From the NCBI GenBank assembly GCA_025934375.1, contig JAICYD010000011.1, positions 1-64,000 of the forward strand: DNA of 64,000 nucleotides, read 5' to 3'. A program made the position numbers and the translations under genes. Within the stretch, counting starts at the first letter, position 1. Every line of letters begins with the position of its first letter. The notes under the pieces were generated by a model. The model did no database searches. It was not told where the DNA came from and worked only from the letters and a program-made list of their open reading frames with translations. Source of the DNA: Streptosporangiaceae bacterium. Its GTDB lineage: Bacteria > Actinomycetota > Actinomycetes > Streptosporangiales > Streptosporangiaceae. Positions 23,916-33,220 of the stretch are shown in pieces.

Positions 23916-25046
23916 TCAGGCAGGCTGGCTGACCAGGGCGGCGATGCGGGCAATGAGGCCGGGGACGTCGCCTTGCTCGTGGTCGAGCAGCCACTGGCAC
24001 AGCTGGTTCGACCCGTCGACGACCGCCCGGGCGCGCTCGAATCGCCGGGCGGTGAACGCGTCCCAAAGGCCCGCGCCGAGCGACGGCTCGCCCAGGAGCA
24101 GTTCGGCGAGGACGGCCGCGTCTTCGAGTGCCTGCGCGCCGCCCTGGGCGAGGGTCGGCGGGCACGAGTGCGCGGCGTCCCCGATGAGCACGACCCGCCC
24201 GCGGTTCCAGGGCGCGGGAACCAGGTGCGTCTCGAACCAGGTGTAATTGACCAGGGTGGGGTCGGTCAGTCCCGGCCGGATCTCATCCCACGGGCCGTGG
24301 TAGGCGGCGGCCAGGCCGAGCATGGTCGCCAGCTGCTGCGGCGGGGTCAGCGCGCTGCGATCCTGCGCGTCCTCGACGATGTAGGCGTACAGTGAGTCCG
24401 GCCCGGTGGGGCAGAACCCGGCGATGTAGCAGGGGCCGCCGTAGATCAAGTCGGTACGGGTGACGCTTTGCGGCCGGGGGCCGAAGGCTCGCCAGATGCC
24501 CATCCCGTTCGGGCACGGCTCGGTGGTGATGCCCAGCATGCGGCGCGTCGGGGACCGGATGCCGTCCGCCGCCACGACGAGGTCATAGCGGCCGGCCGAG
24601 CCGTCGGCGAAGGTCACCGTGACCCCGGCCGCGTCCTGGCTCAGCTCGGTGTAGGACGTGCCCAGCCGGACCCGGGCGCCCGCCCGCGCGGCCCGGTCCG
24701 CCAGGATGCGAGCCAGCGCGGGCCGCGGCATGCCAGCGGTGGCCGGGAGGTCGCCGCCGCCGGTGCGCGCGTCGGGTACCTCGACCAGCAGCGTGCCGGA
24801 CGCGTCGGGCGCGCGGAATCCCACGCTGTTGAAACCGTAGCCCTGCGCGCGCACGTGCTCCCAGACGCCGAGGTTGCGCAGCTCGCGCAGCGCGTTGCCC
24901 TGCAAGGTGATGCCGGATCCGAGTGCGGTGGCGGTCTCCTTGATGTCGATCAGGTCGACCGCGACGCCCGCGGCGGCGAGGTGGGTGGCGATCGCGGCGC
25001 CGGCCAGGCCGGCCCCGGCCACGAGGACGTTGCTGACGGCTGGCAC
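23916..25046 (-). CDS. FAD-dependent aromatic hydroxylase (PHBH fold)
   Basis: 376-residue flavoprotein monooxygenase. The GTG at 25046 follows GGGAGGGG and leads directly into the FAD-binding GxGxxG (LVAGAGLAGAAIATHL). Further motifs are DG in LVVAADGIRSPTRRM and GD in VVLIGDAAHSCPP, both diagnostic of class A hydroxylases. The frame extends upstream to 25214 but would cover the promoter. It is the first gene of the minus-strand operon and is divergent from the LysR gene. It probably hydroxylates a phenol or hydroxypyridine to the ring-cleavage substrate. Confidence 0.9.
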   Translation of the reverse strand: MPAVSNVLVAGAGLAGAAIATHLAAAGVAVDLIDIKETATALGSGITLQGNALRELRNLGVWEHVRAQGYGFNSVGFRAPDASGTLLVEVPDARTGGGDLPATAGMPRPALARILADRAARAGARVRLGTSYTELSQDAAGVTVTFADGSAGRYDLVVAADGIRSPTRRMLGITTEPCPNGMGIWRAFGPRPQSVTRTDLIYGGPCYIAGFCPTGPDSLYAYIVEDAQDRSALTPPQQLATMLGLAAAYHGPWDEIRPGLTDPTLVNYTWFETHLVPAPWNRGRVVLIGDAAHSCPPTLAQGGAQALEDAAVLAELLLGEPSLGAGLWDAFTARRFERARAVVDGSNQLCQWLLDHEQGDVPGLIARIAALVSQPA

Positions 25047-25116
25047 GTGCCCCTCCCGCGGTTCGTTGCGACTACTATGCGGGTCAGCGTGATGATTTAG
25101 GAAATCGATTCCCCGT

Positions 25117-26064
25117 ATGGAGTCGATCCACGGCATGGATGGGGTCGTCGTGAATCTCGCCGGACTGGACATGAACCTCGTGGTGGCACTGCGCGCCCTG
25201 CTCGAGGAGCGCAACGTAACCCGGGCTGGGCAGCGGATAGGCCTCAGCCAGCCCGCGATGAGCGCGGCGCTGGCCCGGCTGCGCCGCCATTTCGGCGACG
25301 AGCTGCTGTCGCGCGCGGGGACCAGCTATGAGCTGACGGCGCTGGGCGCCGTCCTTCTCGACCGCGCCCGGGCGGCCTGCGACCTGCTGGAGCGCGTCTT
25401 CGCCAGCCAGGCGCGGTTCGATGCCGCGCGGGAGGAGCGGGAGTTCACCTTCCTCGCCTCCGACTACGCCGTCGCGGTCTTCGGCGCCAAGCTCGCCAAG
25501 GCCATCCACGAGCAAGCCCCGGCCGTCCGGCTCACCTTCCGGCAGGTGCCAGCGCAGATCACCCAGGATCCGGCGGGGATGCTGAGCACCGTTGACGGAC
25601 TGCTCATGACCCACGGCGTGATCAGTGGCCTGCCGGCCGTAGAGCTGTACCGGGACCGGTGGGTGTGCGTGGTGGCCCGCGACAACCCCGAGGTGGGGGA
25701 GCGGCTCACGCTCGCCCAGCTAGCCGAGCTGCCGTGGGCGGCCTATCAGCGGGTCCACGACGCCACCGTGGGGCGGCAGCTGAGCATGCTGGGCGTCGAG
25801 CCGCGGGTCCAGGTGTCCGTGGACAGCTTCCAGCTGCTTCCCGCCATGGTCGCCGGCACCCGCCGGATCGCCATGGTGCACGCGCTGCTGGCCGCGCGGC
25901 TCGGCCGCGACAGCGGCATCCGCGTCATGGAGTGCCCGTTCGCGGCGGTGCCGGTGCATGAGGCGATGTGGTGGCATCCGGTCCACACCCATGACGCGGG
26001 TCACCGCTGGCTACGAGAGACGGCCGCGCGGGTGGGCGCCACCGTTCACGCCGAGAGCCGCTAA
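25117..26064 (+). CDS. LysR-family regulator of the adjacent aromatic operon
   Basis: 315 residues from the ATG at 25117 (ATG 25135 or GTG 25150 are alternatives). The winged helix-turn-helix lies at about residues 18-75 (ALRALLEERNVTRAGQRIGL, then SQPAMSAALARLRRHFGDEL); a NodD/SyrM-like effector domain follows. The gene is divergent from the hydroxylase operon, sharing a 70-bp intergenic region that contains the near-palindrome GGAAATCGATTCCC (about 25100-25113). This is the classic arrangement for a LysR activator responding to the aromatic substrate or an intermediate. Confidence 0.9.
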   Translation: MESIHGMDGVVVNLAGLDMNLVVALRALLEERNVTRAGQRIGLSQPAMSAALARLRRHFGDELLSRAGTSYELTALGAVLLDRARAACDLLERVFASQARFDAAREEREFTFLASDYAVAVFGAKLAKAIHEQAPAVRLTFRQVPAQITQDPAGMLSTVDGLLMTHGVISGLPAVELYRDRWVCVVARDNPEVGERLTLAQLAELPWAAYQRVHDATVGRQLSMLGVEPRVQVSVDSFQLLPAMVAGTRRIAMVHALLAARLGRDSGIRVMECPFAAVPVHEAMWWHPVHTHDAGHRWLRETAARVGATVHAESR

Positions 26065-26089
26065 CCCCCGCGGCCGGCTACCGCGATGG

Positions 26090-26902
26090 TCACGGCAGCC
26101 ACGACACGTGGTTCGCGAGCAGCGTGTACCCGATGAACGCCACGGCGTTGATCAGCGTGTGGGCGACGATCATCGGGTTGGTCCGCTTCCAGCGCAGGAA
26201 CGCCGCGCCGAAGATCACGCCCATGACCACGTTGCCGAAGAACGGCCCGATCCCCTGGTGCAGGTGATACGAGCCGCGCAGCACGGCGCTGATCGCGATC
26301 GCGGCGGCCGGCTGGTAGCCGAGCATCCGCAGCCGGCTGATCAGGTAGCCGACGACCAGCACCTCCTCCAGGATGCCGTCCTGCAGGGCGCTCAGCAGCA
26401 GCACCGGGAACCGCCACCAGATGTCCGGCAGGCTCGCCGCCACGATGTTCAAGCTGATCCCGGCCTTGAAGGCCGCGTAGTACAGGGCCAGCCCGCCGCC
26501 GCCGATGAGGGCGGCCAGCCCCGCCCCGCGCAGCAGGTCGCGCCCCGGCTGCGTCGCGTCCACCCCGATGGAGGACGGGCGCTCCCCGTTCCTGGCCAGC
26601 AGGTAGAACGCGAGCACCGCGGGCGCGACCCCGGTGGCGATCGACACCAGCTGCAGGGACAGGTCGAACCACGGCCGCCCGGGCGCCTGGGAGCCGTTCA
26701 TCACGATGTGCTGCGCGCTCAGCGCCTCCGGCTCGGTCAGCGACCCGATCAGGGAGGCCAGCGACCGCACCGCGCTCGCGCCGAGCGACACCGAGAACAG
26801 CGCGATGATCTCGAACCACAGGAGCCGCCGGGCGGGCCCGGGCAGCGGCGGCGCGTCCGTCCACGCCGCCGTGGGACCCGGCGCGTCATCGGGCGAGCCC
26901 AT
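26090..26902 (-). CDS. CPBP-family intramembrane metalloprotease
   Basis: 270 residues with about seven or eight hydrophobic spans. CPBP (Abi) motifs are present: the paired glutamates and arginine in DGILEEVLVVGYLISRL, the histidines in RGSYHLHQG, and AHTLINAVAFIGY. Members process CAAX-type prenylated peptides or have roles in bacteriocin self-protection; the substrate here is unknown. It is convergent with LysR (25 bp) and divergent from a second CPBP gene. Confidence 0.85.
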   Translation of the reverse strand: MGSPDDAPGPTAAWTDAPPLPGPARRLLWFEIIALFSVSLGASAVRSLASLIGSLTEPEALSAQHIVMNGSQAPGRPWFDLSLQLVSIATGVAPAVLAFYLLARNGERPSSIGVDATQPGRDLLRGAGLAALIGGGGLALYYAAFKAGISLNIVAASLPDIWWRFPVLLLSALQDGILEEVLVVGYLISRLRMLGYQPAAAIAISAVLRGSYHLHQGIGPFFGNVVMGVIFGAAFLRWKRTNPMIVAHTLINAVAFIGYTLLANHVSWLP

Positions 26903-27012
26903 GGCACCCGAACCTATGCTGGCGGGATCGGGCCCACTTCATACCGGAAGGGTGATCTGCGCGAGCCGCTGGCCAGCTGTAATGGACGCGGACGCGGCAG
27001 GGGGGAGCAGGC

Positions 27013-27747
27013 ATGGCGAGAGCGTTCCGGATTTCCCCGGGACTCGCGGTCGTCGCCGTGCTCGCCATCTTGGCGGTCGTCAACGTGGTCGATGTCCGGT
27101 TCGCGCACGCGGAACTGGCCGTGGGGCCGGCGTGCGCGGTGGTGCTGCTGGGCATCGCCCGGCTTGCCGGGCTGAGCTGGGCGGAGCTGGGCCTGGGACC
27201 GGGGACCTGGCGACGGGGGCTGACGTGGGCGGCGGTTATCATCGGCATTGTGGCGCTGGTCCTGGCGGCCGGCGCACTCCTCCCGGTGACCCGCGAGGCG
27301 TTCCGCGACACGCGCTATCACCTGGCCTGGGCAGACGCGCTGCTGCACGCCATGGTGCTCATCCCCGTCGGCACGGTGCTGGTCGAGGAGATAGCCTTCC
27401 GCGGCGTGCTGTGGGGCCTGCTGCGGCGCCTGTGGGGGACCGTGGCGGCCACCGCCGTCTCATCGGCGCTGTTCGGCTTGTGGCATGTGCTGCCCTCGCT
27501 AGGCCTGGCCGCCAGCAACGAGGCGGTCGCCAGCGTGGTCGGCCGGGGCCGGTCCGCGCAGGCCACCGCGGTGCTCACGACGGTCGCCTTCACCGCGCTG
27601 TCCGGCGTGGTGTTCTGCGAGTTGCGGCGCCGCAGCGGCTCGCTGCTCGCCCCGGCCAGCCTGCACTGGGCCGCGAACGGGCTGAGCCTGCTGGCCTCCG
27701 CCGCTGTGTGGGATTGGGGTACTGCGTGGGCCTGGGGGACCCCATGA
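27013..27747 (+). CDS. CPBP-family intramembrane metalloprotease
   Basis: 244-residue membrane protein. CPBP motifs are VLVEEIAFRGVLWGLLRRL (EExxxR), SSALFGLWHVLPSLG and LAPASLHWAANGL. Only limited resemblance to the divergent CPBP protein is seen outside the motifs, so it is not a recent duplicate. Its TGA overlaps the ATG of the following alpha/beta hydrolase gene (ATGA), so the two products are probably made together. Confidence 0.87.
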   Translation: MARAFRISPGLAVVAVLAILAVVNVVDVRFAHAELAVGPACAVVLLGIARLAGLSWAELGLGPGTWRRGLTWAAVIIGIVALVLAAGALLPVTREAFRDTRYHLAWADALLHAMVLIPVGTVLVEEIAFRGVLWGLLRRLWGTVAATAVSSALFGLWHVLPSLGLAASNEAVASVVGRGRSAQATAVLTTVAFTALSGVVFCELRRRSGSLLAPASLHWAANGLSLLASAAVWDWGTAWAWGTP

Positions 27748-29510
27748 CCGCCGGTCCCGGGAGCCCGGCGGAACCGGCCGGACGGGGTACCCAGCCCGCC
27801 GAGCCGGCCGGACCGAGTGCCGAGCCGCCCGAGAACGCGCCGCCGGAGTCCGCCGCCAAGCCCGGCCGGTGGTCCTTCCCGCGCACCCGGCGTTACCTCG
27901 CCCGGTTCAGCATGGCCGGCCTGACCGGGGCGCTCATCTGCTATTGCCTGTCGCTGACGCCTTCGCTCCTGCCGCGCGCGTGGTTCCTGCAGGCGGTCAT
28001 GTCCGGGATCACCACGGTGATCGGCTACGCCATCGGGGTCCTGGTCGGGTGGCTGCTGAGGTCGCTGGTGCCCTGGTCGCCAGGGCTCGCCGCGCGCGGC
28101 GCCGGCCGCTGGGCGCTGGCCGCCTCCGCGGCCGTGCTGGTCCCGCTGTTCGGCCTGCTCGGGGCGCAGTGGCAGCACGACATCCGGCAGCACGTGGACG
28201 CCAGCCAGCCCAGCGAGGCGCGGTACATCCTCGTCGTCATCGGGTCGATCCTGATCGCGGCGGCGCTGATCACGCTCGTGCGAGGCATCGGGGCGCTGGT
28301 CCGGCTGATCGCCCGGCCCCTGCGGCGGTTCCTGCCGCACCGCGCGGCCACCGCGCTCGCCGTGCTGGTGGTTGTCCTGCTGCTCGGCTTCCTGGCGACG
28401 GGCGTGCTGCCCGGCGTCGCCATCGCGACGGCCAACTCCGTCTTCAGCGGCGTCGACGACGGGACCGCCGCCGGGATCTTCGAGCCGGTGACCACACTGC
28501 GCTCCGGCAGCCCGGAGTCGCTCGTGCCGTGGCCGACGCTCGGACGGCAGGGCCGGACGTTCGTCGACACTGGCCCGACCGAGGCGGAGATCAGCAAGTT
28601 CACCGGGACGCCCGCGATGGAGCCGATCCGGGTGTACGTCGGGCTTCGGTCGGCGACCTCGCTGCAGGCTGAGTCGGCGCTGGCGGTCAGGGAACTCGAG
28701 CGGACCGGTGCCTTCCGCCGGAAGGTCCTCGTCGTCGCCACCACGACCGGCACCGGCTGGCTCAATCCCGCCATGATCGACCCCCTGGAGTACATGTACG
28801 ACGGGGACACCGCGGTCGTCGCCATCCAGTACTCCTTCCTGCCCAGCTGGATCTCGTTCCTGGCCGACAAGGCCCCGGCCCAGGACGCCGGCCGGGACCT
28901 CTTCGACGCCGTCTACGCGAAGTGGCACCAGCTGCCCGCCGCCAGCCGGCCCGCGCTGGTGGTCTTCGGCGAGAGCCTCGGCTCGTTCGGCGGCGAGGCC
29001 GCCTTCAGCGGCACCGAGGACATCCGCGACCGCACCTCGGGGGTGCTCTGGGTCGGCCCGACCAACAGCAACACCTTGTGGAGCCGGTTCACCGCCGGAC
29101 GGGACCCGGGCAGCCCGCAGTGGCGGCCGGTGTACCAGGGCGGCCAGACGGTGCGCTTCGCCTCCGCGCCCGCCACCGAGGCCGCCGCCCCCGGCTGGGA
29201 GCCGCCCCGGGTCCTGTACCTGCAGAACGCCTCCGACCCGATCGTCTGGTGGTCCTGGCAGCTGGCCTTCCACCAGCCGGACTGGCTTCGCGAGACCCAC
29301 GCCCCCGACGTGTCGTCGGCCATGCACTGGTACCCGCTCGTGACGTTCTGGCAGGTCGCGGCCGACCTCGCCCTGGCCACGGCGGTGCCCCCCGGTCACG
29401 GCCACACCTACGGCATGTTCCAGGGCGCGTCCTCCTGGGCCAGCATCGTCCCGCCCCCCGGCTGGTCCGCAGCCCGTTCCGCCGAGCTCGGCGCGCTAGC
29501 TCCAGATTGA
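27744..29510 (+). CDS. Membrane-anchored alpha/beta hydrolase (Abhydrolase_9 family)
   Basis: 588 residues. A proline-rich N-terminus (about 45 residues) precedes four or five membrane spans (for example FSMAGLTGALICYCLSLTPS, WALAASAAVLVPLFGLLGAQ and TALAVLVVVLLLGFLATGVL). The exported or membrane-proximal hydrolase domain has nucleophile elbow VVFGESLGSFGG, a candidate acid in LQNASDPIVW and a histidine in GHGHTYGMF. This matches the Abhydrolase_9_N plus Abhydrolase_9 architecture common in mycobacteria and relatives, where the substrate is unknown. The frame is open back to 26634, but the ATG at 27744, overlapping the CPBP stop, is the sensible start. Confidence 0.87.
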   Translation: MTAGPGSPAEPAGRGTQPAEPAGPSAEPPENAPPESAAKPGRWSFPRTRRYLARFSMAGLTGALICYCLSLTPSLLPRAWFLQAVMSGITTVIGYAIGVLVGWLLRSLVPWSPGLAARGAGRWALAASAAVLVPLFGLLGAQWQHDIRQHVDASQPSEARYILVVIGSILIAAALITLVRGIGALVRLIARPLRRFLPHRAATALAVLVVVLLLGFLATGVLPGVAIATANSVFSGVDDGTAAGIFEPVTTLRSGSPESLVPWPTLGRQGRTFVDTGPTEAEISKFTGTPAMEPIRVYVGLRSATSLQAESALAVRELERTGAFRRKVLVVATTTGTGWLNPAMIDPLEYMYDGDTAVVAIQYSFLPSWISFLADKAPAQDAGRDLFDAVYAKWHQLPAASRPALVVFGESLGSFGGEAAFSGTEDIRDRTSGVLWVGPTNSNTLWSRFTAGRDPGSPQWRPVYQGGQTVRFASAPATEAAAPGWEPPRVLYLQNASDPIVWWSWQLAFHQPDWLRETHAPDVSSAMHWYPLVTFWQVAADLALATAVPPGHGHTYGMFQGASSWASIVPPPGWSAARSAELGALAPD

Positions 29511-29518
29511 CCTGGACA

Positions 29519-29570
29519 TACACGCCAGCGGAGGCTGCACGGGTCCGGGGGGTCTGGGGGCTGGCGTGTA
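29519..29570. terminator. Bidirectional terminator hairpin
   Basis: TACACGCCAGC at 29519 and GCTGGCGTGTA ending at 29570 form a perfect 11-bp stem with a 30-base loop. It lies between the convergent ends of the hydrolase (29510) and serine protease (29582) genes, so it can serve both. Confidence 0.6.
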
Positions 29571-29581
29571 CCCCCCAGGGA

Positions 29582-30679
29582 TTAGGGCTGGGCTTCCAGC
29601 GTGACGGTGGTGCTGGCCGAATGGCCGTCCCTGACGTAGTCGAGCGTCACCCTGTCGCCCGGGCTCTTGGTCAGCGTCAGCTCCTGCAACTGGACGTTGC
29701 TGGTCGCGGGCTGGCCATCGACCTTGGTGATGATGTCGCCCTGGCGCAGGCCCGCCTTCTCGGCCGGGCCGCCCGCGACCACGCCGGCGACGAACAGGCC
29801 CGAGCTGACGCCGGCCTCGGCGGCCGAGGCCTCGGGGATGGGCAGCGTCTGCACGCCGAAGAACGCGTGGATCGCCCGGCCGTGAGTGATGAGCTCCTCG
29901 GAGATCGTCTTCGCGACGTCTACCGGGATCGCGAAGCCCAGCCCGATGCTGCCGCCCGACGACTCGCCGGACGTGCTCGGTACCGTCGCGCCCGCCGTCG
30001 GGACGCCGACTAGTTGGCCCGCGCAGTTGACCAGGGCGCCGCCGCTGTTGCCGGGGTTGATCGCCGCGTCGGTCTGCAGCGCCGACACCAGCAGCGCCGA
30101 CTTGTTGTCCTCGGCGGGGACCTCGATCGTGCGGTCCAGCGCGCTAACGATCCCGGACGTCACCGTGCCGGACAGGCCCAGGGGCGCGCCGAGGGCGATG
30201 ACCGGCTGCCCGACCTGCACCGACGTCGACGAGCCGAGCGCGATGACCTTCAGGTCGCGCGGCGGCGTCACCTTGAGCACGGCCAGGTCGGTGAGCGTGT
30301 CCCGGCCGACGATGGTGGCCGGGGCGGCTACCCCGTCGGAGAACAAGACCTCGACCTTGCCGCCGTTCGCGGCGACGGCGATGACGTGGTTGTTGGTCAG
30401 GATGTAGCCATCGGACTTGATGACCTCCCCGGAGCCGGTCCCGCCGCCCCCGCCGCCCGCCGCGGTCGCGGATATGGTCACCACCGAGGGGAGTGCCTTA
30501 TCCGCCACCGGGGAAACCGCGCACGACTCGGCCGCCCCGGCCGAGCCGGCCGCCGCGTTCACGCTGGAGGCGGCCGACGACGAGCCCGGGGACGCGATCG
30601 CGGCCCCGATCAGGCCGCCCGCCACCCCGACGACGGCGAAGGAACCCCCGAGCACCCACCGTCTCGTTGCGGCGCGCAT
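29582..30679 (-). CDS. HtrA/DegP-like serine protease (S1C) with PDZ domain
   Basis: 365 residues. A signal/anchor segment (WVLGGSFAVVGVAGGLIGAA) is followed by a trypsin-like domain with the triad His in TNNHVI, Asp in TDLAVLK and Ser in NPGNSGGAL, then one PDZ domain (SGLFVAGVVAGGPAEKAGLR, then QGDIITKVDG). It would act outside the membrane as an envelope-stress protease. Its start follows the HdeD-like gene stop by a single base, so the two probably form one operon. Confidence 0.93.
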   Translation of the reverse strand: MRAATRRWVLGGSFAVVGVAGGLIGAAIASPGSSSAASSVNAAAGSAGAAESCAVSPVADKALPSVVTISATAAGGGGGGTGSGEVIKSDGYILTNNHVIAVAANGGKVEVLFSDGVAAPATIVGRDTLTDLAVLKVTPPRDLKVIALGSSTSVQVGQPVIALGAPLGLSGTVTSGIVSALDRTIEVPAEDNKSALLVSALQTDAAINPGNSGGALVNCAGQLVGVPTAGATVPSTSGESSGGSIGLGFAIPVDVAKTISEELITHGRAIHAFFGVQTLPIPEASAAEAGVSSGLFVAGVVAGGPAEKAGLRQGDIITKVDGQPATSNVQLQELTLTKSPGDRVTLDYVRDGHSASTTVTLEAQP

Positions 30680-30680
30680 G

Positions 30681-31406
30681 TCAGCCTTGCGGGTTTCGGT
30701 TCTCCGGCCGGGTCCCGGCCGCCGTGGCCTGCCCGGCGACGCCTTGCCCGGCGACGCCCGGCCCCGGCTGGCCGGCGGCCCTGGTGTCGGCCCGCTGCTG
30801 CGGGACGCTGACCCCGTCGGCGCCGGGCCTCTTCAGGGCACGCCGGAAGGCCAGCGCGCCGAACATCTCGATGGCCCCCATGATGATGAACCAGATGCCC
30901 ATGAAGATCGTCAGCGCCGACACCGACGCGATGGGCGCGGAGACGACGACGATGCCGGCGATGAGGCTGATGGTGCCGAAGAAGAACGACCAGCCGCGCT
31001 CCCCGCGCACGCCGCCGCCCGAGAAGCCCTCCACCAGCGCCGCGACGCCCTGGATGATCCAAGTGAAGCCGATGAACAACCCGATCAGAGCCACGCTGAG
31101 GTGCAGGTGCCGGAGCAGGACCAGTCCGGCCAGGATGAACAGCACGCCAGAGATGGCCCGCCACAGCCGCTCGTGTTCCCGGCCTTCAATGGCGCGCACA
31201 ATGTGGTAGATACCGGAGACCATCATCACGATGCCGAGCAAGACGGCGATCCCGATGAGTGACTGAGTGGGGCGGAAGACGAGGACCACGCCCAGGGCGA
31301 GGGTGATCAGGCCGAGCAGGAACGCCGTCCGCCAGTTCACCAGGCCCATGAGCGACCCCGTCATGCCCCCGCTCTGATCGTACGTTTGAGACCCTTCAGG
31401 TTCCAT
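30681..31406 (-). CDS. HdeD/DUF308-family membrane protein
   Basis: 241 residues with six hydrophobic spans in paired, repeated order (AFLLGLITLALGVVLVF, LIGIAVLLGIVMMVSGIYHI and others), characteristic of HdeD-type proteins linked to acid and other envelope stress. The C-terminal 45 residues are a polar, Gly/Ala/Pro-rich tail. It precedes the HtrA-like protease by one base, which supports a shared role in envelope stress. The start (ATG 31406) has no strong ribosome site. Confidence 0.85.
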   Translation of the reverse strand: MEPEGSQTYDQSGGMTGSLMGLVNWRTAFLLGLITLALGVVLVFRPTQSLIGIAVLLGIVMMVSGIYHIVRAIEGREHERLWRAISGVLFILAGLVLLRHLHLSVALIGLFIGFTWIIQGVAALVEGFSGGGVRGERGWSFFFGTISLIAGIVVVSAPIASVSALTIFMGIWFIIMGAIEMFGALAFRRALKRPGADGVSVPQQRADTRAAGQPGPGVAGQGVAGQATAAGTRPENRNPQG

Positions 31407-31691
31407 GTCCGCTGCCTTTCGATTCGACGCTGCCTTCGCGATTCGGCGCTCTCAGATATCGGCTGTCCGGCAGCCGGGCAGCCGGGCAGCGTCGGACGCC
31501 TCGTCGGCGCCACTGGGCGTGTCGAACTTCCAGACGGTGACAGTGGTCATAGATCCTCGTCCCGTGCGTCCGTAGCCTGTGTGGCCCGGCCCTTGCGTCA
31601 GCATCACCCGGATGGGCCGGGCAGGCCTCATCCGCCGGGGGTGAATCTCGCGTGCGGGCGATCGTCAGGGGGCGCCGGGAACCCGGGGTCC

Positions 31692-31710
31692 CTCACCCGT
31701 TACGGGTGAG
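31692..31710. promoter_or_regulatory. Perfect inverted repeat upstream of otsA
   Basis: CTCACCCGTTACGGGTGAG has 9-bp arms about one central base and ends 37 bp before the otsA ATG. It lies in the 341-bp gene-free stretch 31407-31747, where I see nothing else convincing. A TACGGT -10-like hexamer at 31733-31738 lies just upstream of the ATG. The repeat is placed as an operator would be. Confidence 0.5.
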
Positions 31711-31747
31711 AACTGTGGGGTAGCCAGTCACGATACGGTTAACCCCA

Positions 31748-33220
31748 ATGAGTGAAACGGCAGCAGTGACAGCGACGACGACAGCGATACCGCGGACGAA
31801 GGCACCGAGCGACTTGGACCGGCCAGTGGTGGCCGTGGCCAACCGGCTCCCAGTGCACATGGGGGAGGAGGGCTGGGAGCTATCGCCGGGCGGGCTGGTC
31901 ACCGCGCTGCGGCCAGTGATGGCCACCCATCCGGGGGCCTGGGTTGGCTGGGACGGCGGCACCAAGGGGATTCCCCCGACCCTGCCGGACTCCGGCATCC
32001 AGCTGCTGCCGGTGGGGCTGTCCGCCGCGCAGGTGCGCGGGTACTACCACGGCTTTTCCAACGCAACGATCTGGCCGCTGCTGCACAATGCGATTGAGAA
32101 GCCCCGGTTCGAGCGGGCCTGGTGGCGGGCTTACCAGGATGTCAACGCGATCTTCGCCCAGCGGGCCGTCACCGCCCTCGGCGTGCACCCCAGCGCGCTC
32201 GCGTGGGTGCACGACTACCAGCTGATGCTCGTCCCCCGGATGCTGCGGGACCGGCGCGATACCCAGCCGATCGGCTTCTTCCTGCACGTGCCCTGGCCGT
32301 CACCGGACATCTTCGCCCGGCTGCCGTGGCGGGAGCAGGTCCTGATGGGCCTGCTCGGCGCGGACGTGGTCGGCTTTCACACCGACGCCTACCGCGCCAA
32401 CTTCCTGCGCTCATGCGCCCGGCTGCTGGCCGGATCGGGCATCGAGGTGCGCGGCTCGTCGGTGGCACTGCCGGACGGCAGGCTCGTGGCCACCGCCACC
32501 GCGCCCATCTCCATCGACGCCGAGGACTTCACCCGGCACGCGACCGACCCGGACACCACCAGCGAGATCAAGGCGCTGACCGAGCAGTTCCGGGGCCGCA
32601 CCCTGCTGCTCGGCGTCGACCGGCTGGACTACACCAAGGGCATCGTCGAGCGGGTGCTCGCGGTGGAGATGCTGCTAGAGCGCAACCCCCAGCTCCGCAC
32701 TGGCCTCGCGTTCCTGCAGATCGCCGTGCCCAGCCGGGACGACGTCCGGGAGTACCGGCAACTGCGCGCCACCGTGGAACAGCACGTCGGGCGGATCAAC
32801 GGCCTGTACACCGAGCCCGGCAGCGACGTGCCGGTGCACTACCTGTACCGAGGGCTTTCCCAGCAGCAGCTCGCCGCGTACTACGCGCTCGCCGACGCGC
32901 TGCTGGTCACGCCGCTGATCGACGGCATGAACCTCGTCTGCAAGGAATACGTCATCGTGCAGCAGGCTCGCGACGGCAACGGCGTGCTGGTCCTCAGCGA
33001 GTTCACCGGCGCCGCCGTCGAGTTGCCGGAGGCCGTGCAGTGCAACCCGTTCGACGTCGAGGGGCTGTCGTACCGGATCGAGCACGCGCTGCGGCTGACG
33101 ACCGCGGCGCGGCGGGAGGCCCTGGCCGCGATGGCCGCGCACGTGCGCACCTACGACGTGCACCGGTGGGTGTCGGACCAGCTCGCCGACCTCGAGGCCC
33201 ACGGCAAGCCGCGGCGCTAG
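31748..33220 (+). CDS. otsA: Trehalose-6-phosphate synthase
   Basis: 490-residue GT20 glycosyltransferase that joins UDP- or GDP-glucose to glucose-6-phosphate in trehalose synthesis. Family features are [10 protein letters not shown] at the N-terminus, [39 protein letters not shown] and [15 protein letters not shown] with the sugar-nucleotide-binding acidic residue. The ATG at 31748 lies 9 bases after the TACGGT hexamer and lacks a ribosome site, so the message may be leaderless. No trehalose-phosphatase gene is adjacent. Its TAG overlaps the stop of the convergent NTF2-like gene. Confidence 0.95.
   Translation: MSETAAVTATTTAIPRTKAPSDLDRPVVAVANRLPVHMGEEGWELSPGGLVTALRPVMATHPGAWVGWDGGTKGIPPTLPDSGIQLLPVGLSAAQVRGYYHGFSNATIWPLLHNAIEKPRFERAWWRAYQDVNAIFAQRAVTALGVHPSALAWVHDYQLMLVPRMLRDRRDTQPIGFFLHVPWPSPDIFARLPWREQVLMGLLGADVVGFHTDAYRANFLRSCARLLAGSGIEVRGSSVALPDGRLVATATAPISIDAEDFTRHATDPDTTSEIKALTEQFRGRTLLLGVDRLDYTKGIVERVLAVEMLLERNPQLRTGLAFLQIAVPSRDDVREYRQLRATVEQHVGRINGLYTEPGSDVPVHYLYRGLSQQQLAAYYALADALLVTPLIDGMNLVCKEYVIVQQARDGNGVLVLSEFTGAAVELPEAVQCNPFDVEGLSYRIEHALRLTTAARREALAAMAAHVRTYDVHRWVSDQLADLEAHGKPRR

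Noticed and set aside
26634-27743. N-terminal extension of the membrane hydrolase frame back to 26634 (958 codons)
   Set aside because: It covers the divergent CPBP promoter and the second CPBP gene in another frame. The ATG at 27744 overlaps the CPBP stop and starts a sensible protein.
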